Shown here piece after piece: positions 19,547 through 29,410 of a stretch of 64,000 bases of DNA. The notes beneath the pieces are model-generated. The model was not told where the DNA came from. It searched no databases and saw only the letters and a list, made by a program, of their open reading frames with translations. Positions within the stretch are counted from its first letter, which is position 1. The number at the start of each line of letters is the position of its first letter. Source of the stretch: Pseudomonadota bacterium (GTDB lineage: Bacteria > Pseudomonadota > Gammaproteobacteria > Legionellales > Legionellaceae); assembly GCA_020051095.1 (NCBI GenBank), contig JAGVJN010000042.1, positions 124,001 to 188,000 of the forward strand, read 5' to 3'. Both the position numbers and the translations under genes were made by a program.

Positions 19547-19564
19547 GTTTAAGAAATATTAAAG
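19547..19564 (-). promoter_or_regulatory. possible PmrA-like direct repeat upstream of the phospholipase-like gene
   Basis: On the minus strand CTTTAATATTTCTTAAAC contains two TTAA cores ten bases apart, about 35-50 bases before the start codon. Legionella and Coxiella PmrA sites are tandem cTTAAT repeats, normally spaced 11 bases, so this is an imperfect match. Confidence 0.2.
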
Positions 19565-19775
19565 AAAGGCAACTTAATTTATGATTTATTAACAGGCTGT
19601 CAAAATTTTAACTAAATATTGATTAAAATAGCAGAATCAATCATGATAGTTAACCCGCTTAGGCGTATGATTTTGATAAACAAATTTTACAAATAATGTT
19701 CTTTGTGTGCAAATTGCACTTTACTTAAAAACCTCAATTCGCTAAAATAAACCTTTTATAAATTGATACTAACCT

Positions 19776-20681
19776 GTGGCAAATACCCTATTTTATACTC
19801 TTGCCAGCCTATTTACAGGAATTTATGCTGTCAAAATGTTTTGGCAATGGTTACATACCCCAAAACAAAAACTCAGCATCCTTGAAAAGCTGAAATTAAT
19901 TGTGAGTGGCATCATTGCATTCGCTGCGGATACGTTTGGCGTGGGAAGCTTTGTTATTAATGTTGCTTTGGCAAAAGTATTTCGAACATTTCCCGATCAA
20001 CAATTGCCCGCCATCGTAAACGGTGTGCAAGTTATTCCAGGTTTCATCCTGTCTTTATTTTATGTACAGTATATTCATGTCGATATCTTAACTTTAGTGA
20101 CGCTTGTCACTGCAACCTGTTTGGGTGCCATTATTGGCTCGTTATATATTACCAAACTCTCCACTCAGACAATTCGCTTGCTCATGGTGATTGGGTACCT
20201 TTTAATCATTGCTACCTTAATCTGTCATCATAACCATTGGTCTCCGGATGAAGGAGAGACTGGGCTTTTAAGGGGCAACCAATTATTGCTTGGTTTTGCA
20301 GCAATGTTTGTGTGTGGCGCACTAACGGTCAGTGGCGTTGGCTTATTTATCAGTGTCCAGGCAGCGTTATTTATGTTGAACATGTCCGTCATGGTTGTTT
20401 TTCCAATTATGGCCATCGCAGGCGCCATCCAGCAGCCATTATCTTCCTGGGTCTTTTTGCATAATCGCAAAGTCCCTTTGCAAAAAGCCATGTGGATTAT
20501 GATCCCCGGATGCTTAACGGTAATTGCCTTACAACCTTATATGTTCTCCATTATTGTTGATTGGTTGCATAAGGCACTTCTAGGTATTCTTGTGTTTAAT
20601 GTTATTGCCATTGGCGGCAACTTTATTAAAGATCTGCGCCAACGCCAGCCGCTATCTAAGAGTTTAAAAGCCCTAACCTAA
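19776..20681 (+). CDS. TSUP (TauE/SafE) family permease
   Basis: A 301-residue polytopic membrane protein with about eight hydrophobic segments. SGIIAFAADTFGVGSF and GALTVSGVGLF are the duplicated TSUP motifs. The family moves sulfonates, sulfite or other small anions; the substrate is unknown. The start is GTG. A possible promoter TTACTT-N16-TAAAAT lies shortly upstream. It is transcribed divergently from the phospholipase-like gene. Confidence 0.8.
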   Translation: MANTLFYTLASLFTGIYAVKMFWQWLHTPKQKLSILEKLKLIVSGIIAFAADTFGVGSFVINVALAKVFRTFPDQQLPAIVNGVQVIPGFILSLFYVQYIHVDILTLVTLVTATCLGAIIGSLYITKLSTQTIRLLMVIGYLLIIATLICHHNHWSPDEGETGLLRGNQLLLGFAAMFVCGALTVSGVGLFISVQAALFMLNMSVMVVFPIMAIAGAIQQPLSSWVFLHNRKVPLQKAMWIMIPGCLTVIALQPYMFSIIVDWLHKALLGILVFNVIAIGGNFIKDLRQRQPLSKSLKALT

Positions 20682-20745
20682 AGAACACCCCTAATTTAAG
20701 CTGACTCTTCTACACCAATATAGAATTTACGGGGAAATGTCAGAT

Positions 20746-21540
20746 TTAAACGGCTATGGGTGCCTTGATGGCAGGGTGGCATTGATAATTTTCAATGACA
20801 AAATCGTCAAAGCAATAGGAAAACAAATCCGCCGGTTTTCGCATCATTTTTAACGTGGGCAAAGGATATGGCTCTCGTGTAATTTGCGTTCTTGCTTGCT
20901 CGAGGTGGTTTAAATATAAATGGCAGTCGCCACCAGTCCAAATAAATTCACCCACCTCTAAATCCGTTTGCTGAGCGATCATGTGGGTAAGCAACGAATA
21001 AGAAGCGATATTAAAGGGAACCCCTAAGAAGACATCCGCGGATCGCTGATACAATTGACAAGATAACTGACCATCTGCAACATAAAATTGGAAAAGTGCA
21101 TGGCAAGGCATTAACGCCATCTCATCTAATTGTCCCACATTCCAGGCGCTAACAATTAGACGACGAGAGTCCGGGTTTGTACGCAGTGCATGCATGAGTT
21201 GCGAAAGCTGATCGATGCTGCTGCCGTCAGGCTTTGGCCAACTCCGCCATTGTTTACCATAGACAGGTCCTAAATCGCCACGCTCATCTGCCCATTCATC
21301 CCAAATGGATACCCCATTTTCATTGAGATAGCCAATATTAGTATCACCGTTTAAAAACCACAATAATTCATGAATAATACTACGCAGATGACATTTTTTT
21401 GTGGTCACTAAGGGAAACCCGTTTTGTAAATTAAATCGCATCTGGTGCCCAAAAACCGATAATGTACCTGTTCCTGTGCGATCCGATTTTTCAGTCCCTT
21501 CATCGAGTATGCGGTGGATTAATTGATGATAGGTCTTCAT
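20746..21540 (-). CDS. thyA: thymidylate synthase
   Basis: A 264-residue protein, exactly the usual ThyA length when started at [12 protein letters not shown]. The catalytic Cys is in [12 protein letters not shown], with [16 protein letters not shown] and the folate-binding C-terminus following. A longer reading from 21618 adds 26 residues that overlap lgt and is rejected. It makes dTMP from dUMP. The start overlaps the lgt stop by four bases (ATGA), so it is translationally coupled to lgt. Confidence 0.97.
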   Translation of the reverse strand: MKTYHQLIHRILDEGTEKSDRTGTGTLSVFGHQMRFNLQNGFPLVTTKKCHLRSIIHELLWFLNGDTNIGYLNENGVSIWDEWADERGDLGPVYGKQWRSWPKPDGSSIDQLSQLMHALRTNPDSRRLIVSAWNVGQLDEMALMPCHALFQFYVADGQLSCQLYQRSADVFLGVPFNIASYSLLTHMIAQQTDLEVGEFIWTGGDCHLYLNHLEQARTQITREPYPLPTLKMMRKPADLFSYCFDDFVIENYQCHPAIKAPIAV

Positions 21541-22313
21541 GATGATTTTCTCCAAAAGAAATAGATAGCCCCAGCCAAAAATAGCGGTATCGATAATAGC
21601 TGCCCCATCGTTAACCAACCAAAGGCAATATAGCCAAGAAACGCATCCGGTTCACGGAAAAATTCAACAAAAAAGCGGAATGTGGCATATAACATGGCGA
21701 ATACGGCAGCGACATTTCCGGGACGCCTTGGCTTAGAGGAATACCACCACAGGAGGATGAATAACAACACCCCTTCTAAAAGGAATTCATATAATTGGGA
21801 AGGGTGACGCGGCAATTGATCGATTTTTGGAAAAACCATCCCCCAAGGCATATCGGTAGGACACCCCCATAATTCACCATTGATGAAATTACCCATCCGA
21901 CCACAGGCGATGCCTAGCGGAACGACTGGCGCAACGAAATCCAACACTTCCAAAAACGAGCGATGGAATTTTTTGCCAAAAAGATAGATAGCAATTAATA
22001 CGCCGATCAGCCCCCCATGAAACGACATGCCACCTTGCCAGATTTTAAAAACGTCCAAGGGATTATGTAAAAATTGCTCCGGCTGGTAAAACAAGACATA
22101 CCCAAGCCTCCCACCGACCACAACGCCCAGCGCAACATAAAACACCAAATCGCCAATATCTTCGTTTGACCACTTTTTTTCAGGTTTATTAGCACGCAAG
22201 ATAAGTAATCCCCAACCCAAAAGAAACGCCAGCAAATACATCAAACCATACCAATGAATTTGAAGGGGGCCAATTGAAAATGCGACGGGGTTAAATGAGG
22301 GATGAGTTAGCAC
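21537..22313 (-). CDS. lgt: prolipoprotein diacylglyceryl transferase
   Basis: A 258-residue inner-membrane enzyme with about seven membrane segments. It carries the Lgt signature [13 protein letters not shown] and the N-terminal [15 protein letters not shown]. It attaches diacylglycerol to the lipobox Cys of prolipoproteins. It is part of the rppH-ptsP-TSUP-lgt-thyA run, eight bases after the TSUP gene. Confidence 0.97.
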   Translation of the reverse strand: MLTHPSFNPVAFSIGPLQIHWYGLMYLLAFLLGWGLLILRANKPEKKWSNEDIGDLVFYVALGVVVGGRLGYVLFYQPEQFLHNPLDVFKIWQGGMSFHGGLIGVLIAIYLFGKKFHRSFLEVLDFVAPVVPLGIACGRMGNFINGELWGCPTDMPWGMVFPKIDQLPRHPSQLYEFLLEGVLLFILLWWYSSKPRRPGNVAAVFAMLYATFRFFVEFFREPDAFLGYIAFGWLTMGQLLSIPLFLAGAIYFFWRKSS

Positions 22314-22321
22314 GGGTGCTC

Positions 22322-23134
22322 CTAGTCAATGATTAAATCGATGGCTGTCAGAATTAAAATGAGTGTAAACGCCACCTTTAATTTATGCATCGGCAAATTA
22401 TAACTAATTTTGGCACCAATCGGCGCAAAATACATGCTGGGGAAGGCAACCAATAATACAGCCGGCCAATAGACATACCCCGTTGCATAAGAAGGCAAGT
22501 CGGGTAAATGATAGCTGGTAACAATAAAGGCACTAGCCCCCACAATAGAAACAGTCATGGTACACAGTGCTGAAATCGCTGCAATTTTTCGAGCATTGAC
22601 ACCGCACCAGTTTAAATAAGGAATCACCACGACGCCTCCGCCAACCCCCAATAAACCTGACTTAAATCCGATTAAACTGCTAACAGAAGAATTAAACCAC
22701 CAAGACGGGCGCTTACGCGATCGTTTTACTTTAAAGTTAATCGCCATTTCAAAGGCTACCACCAATAAAAATAGGCCGAGGATAATTCGTAACACATCGG
22801 TGGGAACATAACTGGCAAACGTTACACCTAAAACGGTTCCAATGACAATGCCAAGGATCATGGAGTTGAATCTTGGCCATAGCACCTGCTCTTGGCGTGT
22901 ATAAGCCCGTACTGTCGACTGAGAGGTAAAAATCATAATTGCCAAAGATGTTGCCGCAGCCATATGCATTGCCATGCCTGCTGGCACAAAATCATGGTGA
23001 CTGAATATATAAGCTAACGCAGGCACCACAACAACGCCACCACCAATGCCAAATAACCCCGAAACGAGGCCAGCAAATGCACCTGCAATCGCATAAATGG
23101 TGCCGTGTGTCACCATGTCATTGAAAATAATCAC
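22322..23134 (-). CDS. TSUP family permease (YfcA-like)
   Basis: A 270-residue membrane protein with the two TSUP repeats [19 protein letters not shown] and [19 protein letters not shown]. The start overlaps the ptsP stop by one base; an internal ATG at 23116 (MVTHGT) is an alternative. In many gammaproteobacteria a TSUP gene stands in this place between ptsP and lgt; its substrate is unknown. Confidence 0.9.
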   Translation of the reverse strand: MIIFNDMVTHGTIYAIAGAFAGLVSGLFGIGGGVVVVPALAYIFSHHDFVPAGMAMHMAAATSLAIMIFTSQSTVRAYTRQEQVLWPRFNSMILGIVIGTVLGVTFASYVPTDVLRIILGLFLLVVAFEMAINFKVKRSRKRPSWWFNSSVSSLIGFKSGLLGVGGGVVVIPYLNWCGVNARKIAAISALCTMTVSIVGASAFIVTSYHLPDLPSYATGYVYWPAVLLVAFPSMYFAPIGAKISYNLPMHKLKVAFTLILILTAIDLIID

Positions 23135-25425
23135 TATGATTTCCCCGCCCGGATCAGTCCACCCAATCCTGCTTCAACTAAAGCATTTTGTAGGTATTGA
23201 TGAATATCTTTGTGGTGTTCCATGTTCAGCACATCATCTAATATTTTTCTAGTCTGGTGAATGGCAAAATTTCGCACAACCCATTTTACTCTTGGTAAAC
23301 TTGCTGAGTTCATACTCAGACTATCAAATCCCATGGCTAGCAATAATATCACAGCACAGGGATCGGATGCCATTTCCCCACATATACTCACTTCAACGCC
23401 GGCTGCGTGGCTTTGCTCAACAATACGTAATAATGTTTGAATAGCTGCGGGGTGAAATGGACTAAGCAAGGATGCGACTCTGGCGTTATTACGATCAACA
23501 GCTAACAAATATTGTAATAAGTCATTACTCCCCACCGAAATATAATCACAGCGACGACCAAGCTCTTTGGCCAACACCGCTGCGGCGGGAACTTCTATCA
23601 TTGCCCCGATTTTCGGTCGCTGAAGATTATATCCTTCTTCCACGAGCTCCGAGAAGGCTTGATCAAGCAAATATTTAGCCTCATCCACTTCGCTTAAGGA
23701 GGATATCATGGGCAAGAGGATACGTAGGTTATTTAACTCTTCACTCGCCCTTAACATGGCGCGAATCTGAACGAGGAAAAACTCAGGATGGTCAAGGGTT
23801 ACACGGATACCTCGCCAACCCAAAAAGGGATTGTCTTCTTCGATGGGAAAGTAAGGCAATGTTTTATCACCACCAATATCCAAGGTGCGCATGGTGACAG
23901 GTCTTGGTGAAAAAGCTTTCAAAATCTGGCGATAAATAATGGTTTGCTCATCTTCCGAGGGGAATCGATCTTTATTCATAAAAGGAACTTCTGATCGATA
24001 TAAGCCAACGCCCTCCGCCCCCACACTCATGGATAAACCCGCATCCATCGCAAGCCCCGTGTTCACCATCAAAGAAATTCGGTAACCATCAGTTGTTTCA
24101 GCCGGTTCATCGCGTAATGCACCCAAGCTTTGATTTAATTCATGCTCTTCTTTTGCAAGCTTGCTAAATTCGTTATACAGGGTCCGCGAAGGCGATAAAA
24201 AGACCTGCCCCGCATAACCATCAACGATCACTGTCTGTCCCGTTAACCCATCTAACTGTAGCCCTCTAACGCCCATGACACTAGGAACACCCAAGGCCCT
24301 AGCTAAAATGGCCACATGGGAGTTATAAGACCCTTTTGAAGAAACAATGCCAGCCAGGACACCTTCGGGGACTTCAGCCAGAACGGAAGCGGGAATTTCA
24401 TCCCCGACCAAAATGGTTTTTTCCGGATATTCACACTCTTCTTTTTGGCTAGATTGTAGATGGGCTAATACTCGGCGACCCAGATCGCGAAAATCGCTGG
24501 CTCGTTCTCGAAGATAGGCATCTTCCATGCTTTCAAACTGTTGAATGTGCTTTTTGACTACCTGAGATAAGGCTGCTTGAGCACTTAGATTATCCTGTTG
24601 TATCACCTCGATAACTTCTTGCCCCAGGCTATCTTCATGAAGAATTCGCAAGTAAACATCAAATAAGGCGCGCTCATCTTCGGCAACTTTATCATGCATT
24701 TGCTGACCAAGTTTTTCCATGTCCTCGCGAGCATGCTTTAATGCTTCTAATAACTGCGCACATTCATCATCAATGTCTTCAGCCTCCCGGTAAGGAATAG
24801 CATCCAAATCCGCGGGAGGATAAATAACAAATGCTTCACCAATAGCCACGCCGGTGACCGCGGCATCTCCCTGCAATCGATTCGTTTTAAATGCGCTTTT
24901 TTTCTTTTTAGTTTTGTTGATTTCTGTCATCTCTGACAGCTCGCCTGTTGCTTCTGCATGGGCAATAATGCCTCCCAATTGGGCAGCCAGGGTGATTAAG
25001 AAAGCCTCTTCCGTGCCATCAAAATAATTAATGGACTCTTGTTGAACACAAATGACACCATAAAGTCGGCGATGCTGAATGATGGGAACACCCAAAAATC
25101 CATGCAGTCTGTCTTCATTAACCATAGGGGAGTAATGAAACTCGGAATGCACATGGGCGTTATCAATATTGATGGGCTCTTCTCGGCGACCGACTAATCC
25201 GATAAGCCCTTCATCCAGTGGGATGCGAACAATCGACTTTTCATCTTTAACCAAACCTTCCGACGCTAACAACACGTAGTCAGAGTTTTTTTGATCGAGC
25301 AAAAACACGGCGACAGCATCTGCATCAATGGCTTTTTTGACACGCTGCACCAACGTAATAAGGGCTTGAGCAAGGTCAGCTGCAGTAGTGACATCTTGGA
25401 CTATTTTTTTTAAGACCTTAAGCAT
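23134..25425 (-). CDS. ptsP: GAF-domain PEP-protein phosphotransferase, EI-Ntr
   Basis: A 763-residue protein: an N-terminal GAF domain (about 1-150), then the enzyme I core with the phosphorylated His in SYNSHVAILARALGVPSVMG, and the PEP-binding TIM barrel (DIGGDKTLPYFP, SVGSNDLLQYLLAVDRNN, SICGEMASDP). It phosphorylates NPr in the nitrogen PTS. It begins one base inside the rppH stop (TAATG). Confidence 0.96.
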   Translation of the reverse strand: MLKVLKKIVQDVTTAADLAQALITLVQRVKKAIDADAVAVFLLDQKNSDYVLLASEGLVKDEKSIVRIPLDEGLIGLVGRREEPINIDNAHVHSEFHYSPMVNEDRLHGFLGVPIIQHRRLYGVICVQQESINYFDGTEEAFLITLAAQLGGIIAHAEATGELSEMTEINKTKKKKSAFKTNRLQGDAAVTGVAIGEAFVIYPPADLDAIPYREAEDIDDECAQLLEALKHAREDMEKLGQQMHDKVAEDERALFDVYLRILHEDSLGQEVIEVIQQDNLSAQAALSQVVKKHIQQFESMEDAYLRERASDFRDLGRRVLAHLQSSQKEECEYPEKTILVGDEIPASVLAEVPEGVLAGIVSSKGSYNSHVAILARALGVPSVMGVRGLQLDGLTGQTVIVDGYAGQVFLSPSRTLYNEFSKLAKEEHELNQSLGALRDEPAETTDGYRISLMVNTGLAMDAGLSMSVGAEGVGLYRSEVPFMNKDRFPSEDEQTIIYRQILKAFSPRPVTMRTLDIGGDKTLPYFPIEEDNPFLGWRGIRVTLDHPEFFLVQIRAMLRASEELNNLRILLPMISSLSEVDEAKYLLDQAFSELVEEGYNLQRPKIGAMIEVPAAAVLAKELGRRCDYISVGSNDLLQYLLAVDRNNARVASLLSPFHPAAIQTLLRIVEQSHAAGVEVSICGEMASDPCAVILLLAMGFDSLSMNSASLPRVKWVVRNFAIHQTRKILDDVLNMEHHKDIHQYLQNALVEAGLGGLIRAGKS

Positions 25426-25949
25426 TAATTGTTTTTACTACCTCGCTTTTTGGGGATGCCTTTGTGGGGTTTTCGCTTGTTTACAAACCGATGCAATTCT
25501 TTCATTGCTTGGGCATATACCTGGCGCTTAAAAAAAATCACATGTTCTGGTGGCTCTTCAAAATCAACCCATCGCCAACTATCAAATTCGGGCGAATCAC
25601 TTAAATCGAGCCGCAATTTTTGTTCACTCGCTATGAGGCGCAGCAAAAACCATTTTTGCTTTTGGCCAATCACTAATGGCGAGGAACCATGACGCAAATA
25701 TTGCTTGGGCAACCGGTATTTCAACCAGCGCTTCGTGCTGCCGAGCACTTCGACGTCGTCTTTTTCTAGACCAACTTCTTCTTTTAATTCTCGGTACATC
25801 GCTTGCAGTGCTGTTTCACCTTTAGCCAACCCACCTTGAGGAAATTGCCATGCATCATGGCCTTGCCGCCTTCCCCAAAAAACACGATTTGCATCATTGA
25901 CCAAAATAATCCCAACATTCAAACGATAACCTGCTTTATCTACAACCAT
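25425..25949 (-). CDS. rppH: RNA pyrophosphohydrolase
   Basis: A 174-residue Nudix hydrolase when started at MVVDKAGYRLNVGI, which matches the normal RppH N-terminus. A longer frame to 26060 adds 37 residues absent from the family and is rejected. The Nudix box GGLAKGETALQAMYRELKEE continues into VGL, and STKRWLKYRLPK is RppH-specific. It removes pyrophosphate from mRNA 5' ends. It is the first gene of the run to thyA. Confidence 0.94.
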   Translation of the reverse strand: MVVDKAGYRLNVGIILVNDANRVFWGRRQGHDAWQFPQGGLAKGETALQAMYRELKEEVGLEKDDVEVLGSTKRWLKYRLPKQYLRHGSSPLVIGQKQKWFLLRLIASEQKLRLDLSDSPEFDSWRWVDFEEPPEHVIFFKRQVYAQAMKELHRFVNKRKPHKGIPKKRGSKNN

Positions 25950-26267
25950 TGTCAGGCTTCTTATAATCAGAATATATTGATCTAATTTTTCCACAAATGA
26001 CAAGGGTTTTGCAAATGTTATTTCGCGAAAAACCCTTGATAAATCGAAAGGATTTGACATTATCTATTAAAAAGTAAATGCCAAACAAAGGGATGTGTTA
26101 GTGTTGTATAATTTTAGGACTAATAAGGGCTTCGTTGTGTTTCGCTTTTTGAACCTGAAATTGTGCGTGACTTGCTATTGCTTCTATTATTTTATACTTT
26201 ATTGCTTTCTACAGGACAAACAAATGGAGCTTTGGATCCAAGGCTCATTTAAGCCAGGGTTGGTGTT
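25950..26267. promoter_or_regulatory. divergent rppH / porin intergenic region
   Basis: 318 AT-rich bases hold the promoters of rppH and the porin. A candidate porin promoter is TTGCTA (26172-26177), N15, TATACT (26193-26198), with a short spacer. A 15-codon open frame (26224-26271) precedes the porin start. Confidence 0.4.
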
Positions 26268-26271
26268 ATGA
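26224..26271 (+). CDS. possible 15-residue leader peptide coupled to the porin
   Basis: ATG at 26224 follows AGGA by eight bases and encodes MELWIQGSFKPGLVL; its TGA overlaps the porin ATG as ATGA. The arrangement would allow translational coupling. The reading is short, and chance is a real alternative. Confidence 0.3.
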   Translation: MELWIQGSFKPGLVL

Positions 26272-27602
26272 GTTTGACAAAAAGGAACAATCAGCAAGTT
26301 ATTCACCGAGGGTATACCCATTTCCATTTAATGTTACTTTTAATTATGGGGTTGATGCTTTCTTGTGCTTTTGGTGAAACATCACATGGTGGTTCAAGAA
26401 GCAAGCCACCACCGACATTTGGCTTTTCCACTTCCCCCAACGATGTCAATCAAATGCTATCCTCGCTAGAAAGAGAAAATGAAAGCTTGATACCCAGTAC
26501 GCTATTGACTCCCTTTTTTAAACAGTTAGAGCATGACATTGAAATGAACACCAAAAAAACAGGCCTCAATTTTGGTGTCGAATATATCCCGCTGACCCAG
26601 CACTCTCATTTTGGCATGCCCCACGAAAATGCGGGCGGGGCTGAATTGGAAGTGTTTGGGCGTTATCATCCCATGGGGCATGATGTGATGGATACAACCA
26701 TTGGTTTTAAATTAGAACAAGAAAACCGTATCGCCAAAATTCCACCGGGTGAATTTTATCAACAATTAAATTCCATTATCGCAACCACTTCCGGATTTGA
26801 AAAATTAAAAGCCGCGCTCACAGAACTATGGTATGAACAAGTAATCATTAAAGATCGTTTAATTATGCGGGCTGGTAAGATTAATATCACGTCGGTTATG
26901 AATAACTATGGCTTTGAGAGTCGAAAATTCTATTTTCTAAGTGATGTGTTTACCAGCTACCCAGCCACCGATGAACCAAGACGATCGTTGGGAGCAATCG
27001 TGGCTGTGAAACTCATGCCTCATATTTATGTTTCAGGTGCGGTGGGCGATGCGAATGGTGAAAAAGAAACCTCGGGATTTAATACCATTGGCAAAGGGCA
27101 ATTGTTTAGTGCAATTGAACTGGGTTATCGCCATATTATTTCGAGCCCATCCTCGGATAATTATCACATTTTTATTTGGCACACAGCAGCAAGGCCTCAA
27201 AGAGGTCTACCCAGTGAAAGTGGCTATTCCCTTGTTTTGCAAAAAAACTTTGCTTTTCGATTCATTCCTTTCACTAAATTTGATAGAAACCAAGGCAAAT
27301 CTCAAGCATTTAAACAGGTATGGATTGGTGGATTTGTTTATCATTACCCTTTCGGGGAAAAAGTCGGCCTACTCGGAGTTGGCGTTGGCCAAGCTAAATT
27401 AAACAAATTTGAATTAGAAGCAGAACCGGAAGAATTGTTTCAAGGAGGACATCAGACGATTGTTGAAGTATTTTATCGCATCCAATTCTCTCCTTACACT
27501 CAAATTACCCCCGATGTGCAATTGATAAAAACGATCACGACTGAACATCGACCATCGAAATGGGCGCCCGTTATAAGCCTTCGTGTTCGAACAGCGGTCT
27601 AA
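26268..27602 (+). CDS. OprB-like carbohydrate-selective porin family protein
   Basis: A 444-residue protein with an N-terminal hydrophobic signal region (HLMLLLIMGLMLSCAFG), then alternating beta-strand pattern to a C-terminal strand. The order LNFGVEY..., LWYEQVIIKDRLIMRAGKIN and YSLVLQKNFAF resembles OprB porins, including the conserved W-Y-x-Q and R-x-G-K segments. It would form an outer-membrane beta barrel. AGGG lies eight bases before the start. Confidence 0.7.
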   Translation: MSLTKRNNQQVIHRGYTHFHLMLLLIMGLMLSCAFGETSHGGSRSKPPPTFGFSTSPNDVNQMLSSLERENESLIPSTLLTPFFKQLEHDIEMNTKKTGLNFGVEYIPLTQHSHFGMPHENAGGAELEVFGRYHPMGHDVMDTTIGFKLEQENRIAKIPPGEFYQQLNSIIATTSGFEKLKAALTELWYEQVIIKDRLIMRAGKINITSVMNNYGFESRKFYFLSDVFTSYPATDEPRRSLGAIVAVKLMPHIYVSGAVGDANGEKETSGFNTIGKGQLFSAIELGYRHIISSPSSDNYHIFIWHTAARPQRGLPSESGYSLVLQKNFAFRFIPFTKFDRNQGKSQAFKQVWIGGFVYHYPFGEKVGLLGVGVGQAKLNKFELEAEPEELFQGGHQTIVEVFYRIQFSPYTQITPDVQLIKTITTEHRPSKWAPVISLRVRTAV

Positions 27603-27630
27603 GTATCAATCACAGGAACTTATACCATTT

Positions 27631-27670
27631 CATTTTCCCATCTCCCCCTATCTGGGGAGATGGGAAAATG
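27631..27670. terminator. 17-bp perfect hairpin after the porin gene
   Basis: CATTTTCCCATCTCCCC (27631-27647) and its exact complement (27654-27670) flank a six-base loop. A bidirectional transcript end is likely. The stem wording resembles the CTCCCC/GGGGAG core of the dispersed elements at 58711 and 61812, so it may be a domesticated repeat. Confidence 0.6.
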
Positions 27671-27754
27671 ATCACGAGTAAATTGGCTCTTCAGTAAGTT
27701 ATTGTCTATAAATTAAGATAAGTTAATGACGATTGTTCGTGCTAAGGACTGAAG

Positions 27755-29233
27755 ATGTCGACCATGCAGGGGGCCACGTATATTGCTGAATTATTAGCAA
27801 TTTTATTTATTTGGGTAATCGGTATCATCGTATTTATTATAGTTGCTGTATTTATTTATGATGTCCTACAACGAAAAAACGCTATTTTACATAATTATCC
27901 GGTAATAGGTCATTTTCGCGCCATATTTACCAAATTAGGCGAGTTTTTCCGACAATACTTTTTTGCCATGGATAGGGAGGAAAGGCCTTTCAACCGATCT
28001 GAACGAAATTGGGTCTATCATACCTGCAAGAATGAAGACAATACGTCAGCTTTCGGTTCCACTCGCAACCTCTTGGAGAAAGGCACACCTATTTTTGTAA
28101 ACTGTCCATTCCCAACATTGGAAATTGAATCGGAGGAAATGACCGATATTACCATTGGTCCTTATTGTCGTTTTCCCTACATCACAAAATCATTATTCAA
28201 TATTTCAGGCATGAGTTTTGGGGCCATTTCAAAGCCCGCTGTGTTGGCTTTATCGAAAGGCGCCAAAATGGCGGGCTGTTGGATGAATACTGGTGAAGGT
28301 GGTTTGTCGCCTTATCACTTAGAAGGGGGAGCGGATATCGTTTTTCAAATCGGGACGGCTAAATATGGTGTTCGCACCAACGATGGAAGCTTAGATGAAA
28401 CCAAGTTAAAAGAGATTGCCCGCCATGAGCAAGTTAAAATGTTTGAGGTGAAGCTCAGCCAAGGTGCTAAACCCGGAAAAGGAGGAATATTACCTGGGAT
28501 CAAAGTGACGGCAGAAATTGCTAAAATCCGAGGGATCCCTGAAGGTCAAGATTCCATATCGCCCAACCGGCATCCAGAAGTGGATAATGTAGGCCAACTA
28601 CTCGATTTTATTGCAAAAATACGCCATATTGTCCAAAAACCCGTTGGGTTCAAAGTGGTGATTGGGGCATACGGGTGGCTAGAAAAATTGTGTGATGAAA
28701 TCCATCGACGCGGGATTGAAAGTGCTCCCGATTTTATTACTGTCGACAGTGGCGATGGGGGAACAGGTGCAGCGCCTATGTCATTAATGGATAATGTGGG
28801 TTTGCCAATCAAAGAATCCCTGCCGATGGTGGTTGATATTTTAACGAAAAAAGGCCTCAAAGATAGGATTAAAATCATTGCCTCTGGAAAATTGATTACC
28901 CCAGCGGAGGTTGCTTGGGCATTATGCGCTGGGGCTGATTTCATTACAAGTGCCAGAGGATTTATGTTTTCTCTTGGCTGCATTCAAGCCATGCGGTGTA
29001 ATAAAAATACCTGTCCAACAGGCATTACAACACACAACCCAAGACTACAAAAAGGGCTTAATCCTGAAGACAAAGCTGTTCGTGTGATGAATTATGCCAA
29101 AAATATGGTTCACGAAGTTGAAATCATTGCTCATTCCTGCGGGGTTCATGAACCCCGATGTTTAAAGCGTTACCATGTCCGAATTGTTCAAAATAATGGT
29201 TTATCCATCCCTTTAAATGAACTATACCCGTGA
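27755..29233 (+). CDS. FMN-binding glutamate-synthase-like protein, membrane-anchored
   Basis: A 492-residue protein: an N-terminal membrane segment (residues 8-38), then the GltB FMN/TIM-barrel domain (SFGAISKPAVLALSKGAK, GEGGLSPYH, HPEVDNVGQLLDFI, SGDGGTGAAP) and the iron-sulfur Cys cluster MRCNKNTCPTGITT. Such stand-alone proteins lack the glutaminase domain, and their substrate is uncertain. The final codons Tyr-Pro-stop lie inside the terminal repeat of the element at 29223-29388. Confidence 0.85.
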   Translation: MSTMQGATYIAELLAILFIWVIGIIVFIIVAVFIYDVLQRKNAILHNYPVIGHFRAIFTKLGEFFRQYFFAMDREERPFNRSERNWVYHTCKNEDNTSAFGSTRNLLEKGTPIFVNCPFPTLEIESEEMTDITIGPYCRFPYITKSLFNISGMSFGAISKPAVLALSKGAKMAGCWMNTGEGGLSPYHLEGGADIVFQIGTAKYGVRTNDGSLDETKLKEIARHEQVKMFEVKLSQGAKPGKGGILPGIKVTAEIAKIRGIPEGQDSISPNRHPEVDNVGQLLDFIAKIRHIVQKPVGFKVVIGAYGWLEKLCDEIHRRGIESAPDFITVDSGDGGTGAAPMSLMDNVGLPIKESLPMVVDILTKKGLKDRIKIIASGKLITPAEVAWALCAGADFITSARGFMFSLGCIQAMRCNKNTCPTGITTHNPRLQKGLNPEDKAVRVMNYAKNMVHEVEIIAHSCGVHEPRCLKRYHVRIVQNNGLSIPLNELYP

Positions 29234-29388
29234 TCATTCAAAATGCGAGGATTTATGCGCCTTAATTTTTTGATCCTGCAAAACGTTAAAAAACTCGCAA
29301 TGGCTCCTTCCCTTGTGTATTTTTTAACGTTTTGCAGGACGAAAAGGAAAAAGCAGAAAACTCGCATTTTGAATGATCACGGATATAT
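29223..29388. repeat. 166-base MITE-like element with nested inverted repeats
   Basis: Left end TATACCCGTGATCATTCAAA continues into ATGCGAG; the right end (29361-29388) is its inverted copy, CTCGCATTTTGAATGATCAC then GGATATAT. An inner perfect 19-bp inverted repeat, TCCTGCAAAACGTTAAAAA, lies at 29274-29292 and 29321-29339. There is no coding capacity. A lone end occurs at 2041, and a weak match, CATTTTCAATGATCACCGG, at 52756. Confidence 0.8.
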
Positions 29389-29410
29389 ATCCCGATATAA
29401 ACGCTGAAAA

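Noticed and set aside
21541-21618. 26-residue extension of thyA
   Set aside because: It lies wholly inside lgt and is absent from ThyA; the ATGA overlap start fits.
25950-26060. 37-residue extension of rppH
   Set aside because: RppH proteins begin close to the Nudix fold, as the internal Met does.
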